A DNA stretch of 64,000 nucleotides from Actinomycetes bacterium (GTDB taxonomy: Bacteria; Actinomycetota; Acidimicrobiia; Acidimicrobiales; Ilumatobacteraceae), in the NCBI GenBank assembly GCA_025356335.1, contig JANXUF010000050.1, positions 123,199 to 187,198 on the forward strand, in the 5' to 3' direction. The position numbers and the translations under genes were made by a program. The notes below the pieces were generated by a model. The model saw nothing but the letters and a program-made list of their open reading frames with translations. It searched no databases and had not been told where the DNA came from. Position 1 is the first letter of the stretch. The number at the start of each line of letters is the position of its first letter. Positions 63,301-64,000 of the stretch are shown here, piece after piece.

Positions 63301-63642
63301 GTCGGGGAGAAGACGATCCGTCAGATCGACGAGTGGCTCTCCGACGACATCGGTGTCCGCATGCGAGTCGCCCGCCTCGAACTACCCGACACCGTCACCC
63401 ATCTCCTCGGCGAACGTCCCACAACGGGACCGAAGGCCAGAGCATGGGACCTCGCCGCCGGGCACATCACCCAACACCAAGCCGCCTTCGGCATCGACGA
63501 TGGCCTCGGTCAACGACCCAACTACGGAGACAAAACCGTCTACGCCGAGAGCTACGCAATCGTCGCCGACCTGCTCCCGAAGCCGGCGCACACCTTCACC
63601 CCAACAACGATCGAACGACCGTCATTTGGCATCAGCCTCTGA
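60367..63642 (+). CDS. MobF family relaxase with TraI/TrwC-type helicase
   Basis: 1091 residues. The N-terminal relaxase domain has the paired tyrosines of the TrwC/TraI group (Y16-Y17 and Y24-Y25) and the metal-binding three-His motif with H152, H162 and H164 in R-V-L-D-P-Q-L-H-T-H. The helicase follows: Walker A G-P-A-G-T-G-K-T (473-480), D-E-A-G-M (549-553) and Q-F-S-A-V-G; the C-terminus contains coiled coils. It nicks at oriT, stays bound to the 5' end and unwinds DNA during transfer. No mating-pore genes are present, so the element would be mobilised by a helper. The GTG start is preferred by homology. Confidence 0.92.
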   Translation: MTVRVTTLKGVDAGAYYVEKLPNYYLDSGEPRGIWFGHGAHALGLSGEVDDDEFLNVVAGMRPENPDKYLGGRYNEKSARGFDVTASAPKSVSILFALGNPTVRNKVVSAHDRAVGAIVAWIEDHAHTRYRIGGQISTVDAKGIIAAQFRQHTSRVLDPQLHTHVVIPNRVTSPDGRWLALDARLIKLDQRTLSGLYHATLRSELTASLGVRWEQPERGIAEIADIPEGLRAEFSTRTAGVMRRVEEKLDRFVEMMGREPTPRERWRLEREAAVDSRPAKPKAVDAEALHETWADQTRAFGLEPAQVVAGAVGHVRRLNGITEHEMAAIITGALVNITDKQSSWRPTELTRELAALVPTDLTWPAERLVAWLDQLTEHVVQDLCVDISRPVGPNDLLRKDGRPVTESVADRALTVQSILDQEAMLIEWVDRRLRHDGFDDPDAPTQSALSLNPAQASAAAAVAGTDDVVFVVGPAGTGKTTALAPAVEQLRADGRAVFGVAPSATAAEVLGAETGLVADTLDKLLIEHRLARPPNHRYDLPAGATVIVDEAGMIPTQKLAELAALADLKGWRVALIGDPLQFSAVGRGGMFGLFADTFGAVELEHVHRFVNAWERDASLRLRRGDVSVAEEYDAHGRLHGGTVTQMEREVVAAWWAHRRAGESVLLMTPTNEAVERLNQRCQHTRIQNGDLDTAGRCLRVGPYTMHVGDEIATRRNDRHLLTDRHEMVKNRATWTVEQIGADGSLTLTGTAGTVRLPSSYVSEHVELAYARTGMGAQGRTVRVGLTFYERATDVRNVYVPMTRGTHSNQAFIGTTGDQTPLDVLTQSIATDWIDQPAHTCRAELNGTELHRPGLLDGSRLRELLEQRHGITSSIEHAEAELARFPKALYAAKQARALAEHHLATWEAGIESAGKVLERFDRPLHRRKHEPEIAAAKQQLRELPEHVRMTSGHLDDANHNIEMLEQQKAAASDVLANRSVGEKTIRQIDEWLSDDIGVRMRVARLELPDTVTHLLGERPTTGPKARAWDLAAGHITQHQAAFGIDDGLGQRPNYGDKTVYAESYAIVADLLPKPAHTFTPTTIERPSFGISL

Positions 63643-64000
63643 GACCGACAAGCCGCCACCCGCCGCCAATCGTGCGCGATGGGTACGCCCCTGCGCTGGC
63701 ACTCTGAGACACGCTTCCGCGAGCAGAACGCCGGCGATTTGCGCTGATATCTGTGGGGTTCGGAGCGTTCTGGCCCCGGGGGGTTGAACATTCTGCGCTG
63801 GCAGCGTCGCGTTGATCGTCGATCGTCTGACGGCGTCGCATCCCACAGGCCCGGTCGCGCGCGAGTCGTCGGGCTGTCGCGTGGCGCGTCCGGGGCGAGG
63901 CGGGTTGCCGACCGCGAGGATGTGCTGTGGCCGGGTCGTACGCGATCTGCGGCACGCCGGCGATGTTGGTTTCCGCTGTCGCGGAAGTATGCGATACTAC
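63643..64000. other. Non-coding end of the window with two adjacent palindromes
   Basis: No gene is recognised in the last 358 bases. At the very end, TTCCGC-TGTC-GCGGAA (63971-63986) is directly followed by AGTAT-GCG-ATACT (63986-63998). They could be operators or the promoter of a gene beyond the edge, or part of an oriT near the relaxase. Confidence 0.45.

Larger units (their letters stand above)
56680..64000 (+). mobile_element. Integrative mobilizable element at tRNA-Thr (right end beyond the window)
   Basis: A tyrosine integrase gene starts about 120 bases after the tRNA-Thr 3' end, followed by a HEPN-MNT pair, an excisionase-like gene and a MobF relaxase/helicase. The tRNA 3' end is the usual attB for such integrases, so the left end should lie within about 56680-56697. 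I found no full second copy of the tRNA end in the window; a 10-base match (ACACCCGGCT, 58033-58042) is too short to be attR. No conjugation machinery is seen up to the edge. Confidence 0.75.

Overview
The window is high-GC, densely coded DNA from an actinobacterium. Conserved gene orders (a DUF5719/DUF3499 envelope block leading into a phosphomannomutase, Trm112 and ahcY run; secA-prfB-ftsE-ftsX; ispD-ispF) and the character of the proteins suggest class Acidimicrobiia (Ilumatobacter-like). That taxonomic placement is inference. Many genes carry a TANNNT -10 box only 6-8 bases before the start codon, as expected for leaderless mRNAs.

Layout. 1-7 kb: envelope glycosyltransferase C-terminus, DUF5719 protein, membrane thioredoxin, FtsH, DUF3499, and an ECF sigma factor coupled to a membrane protein. 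7-20 kb: CPBP protease, a very large membrane protein, a frameshifted Na+/H+ antiporter, manB-Trm112-ahcY, a YczE-like protein, ComF and an MFS exporter. 20-27 kb: a tightly overlapping surface-glycan locus (glycosyltransferase, pyruvyltransferase-like protein, PhyH dioxygenase) divergent from a membrane protein. 27-34 kb: secA, prfB, ftsEX, the remnant of an AbrB-type antitoxin, and an enoyl-CoA hydratase. 34-41 kb: a drug-efflux neighbourhood (DrrAB-type ABC pair, TetR regulator with three evenly built operators, MMPL pump, two-component system). 41-47 kb: Crp, ispD-ispF, an rRNA methyltransferase, deoC and deoA. 47-52 kb: xylA facing a xylose ABC importer. 52-56.5 kb: a CRTAC1/UnbV-like lipoprotein with an UnbU/NQR2-like membrane protein, then an AhpD-family gene. 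From 56.6 kb to the end: an integrative mobilizable element at tRNA-Thr (integrase, HEPN-MNT pair, Xis-like protein, MobF relaxase).

The strongest find is at 55458-56465. An AhpD/carboxymuconolactone-decarboxylase-like gene has one in-frame TGA exactly where the second cysteine of the E-x11-C-x2-C-x3-H redox motif should be, followed at selenoprotein-like spacing by a hairpin. This is best read as a selenocysteine protein. A second find is a 52-bp repeat family (three intergenic copies with fixed internal spacing around a variable hairpin). Others are the triple GTACNNNGTAC operator, an UnbU/UnbV-like pair without enediyne genes, and an antiporter that has lost its last membrane segment through a deletion/frameshift.
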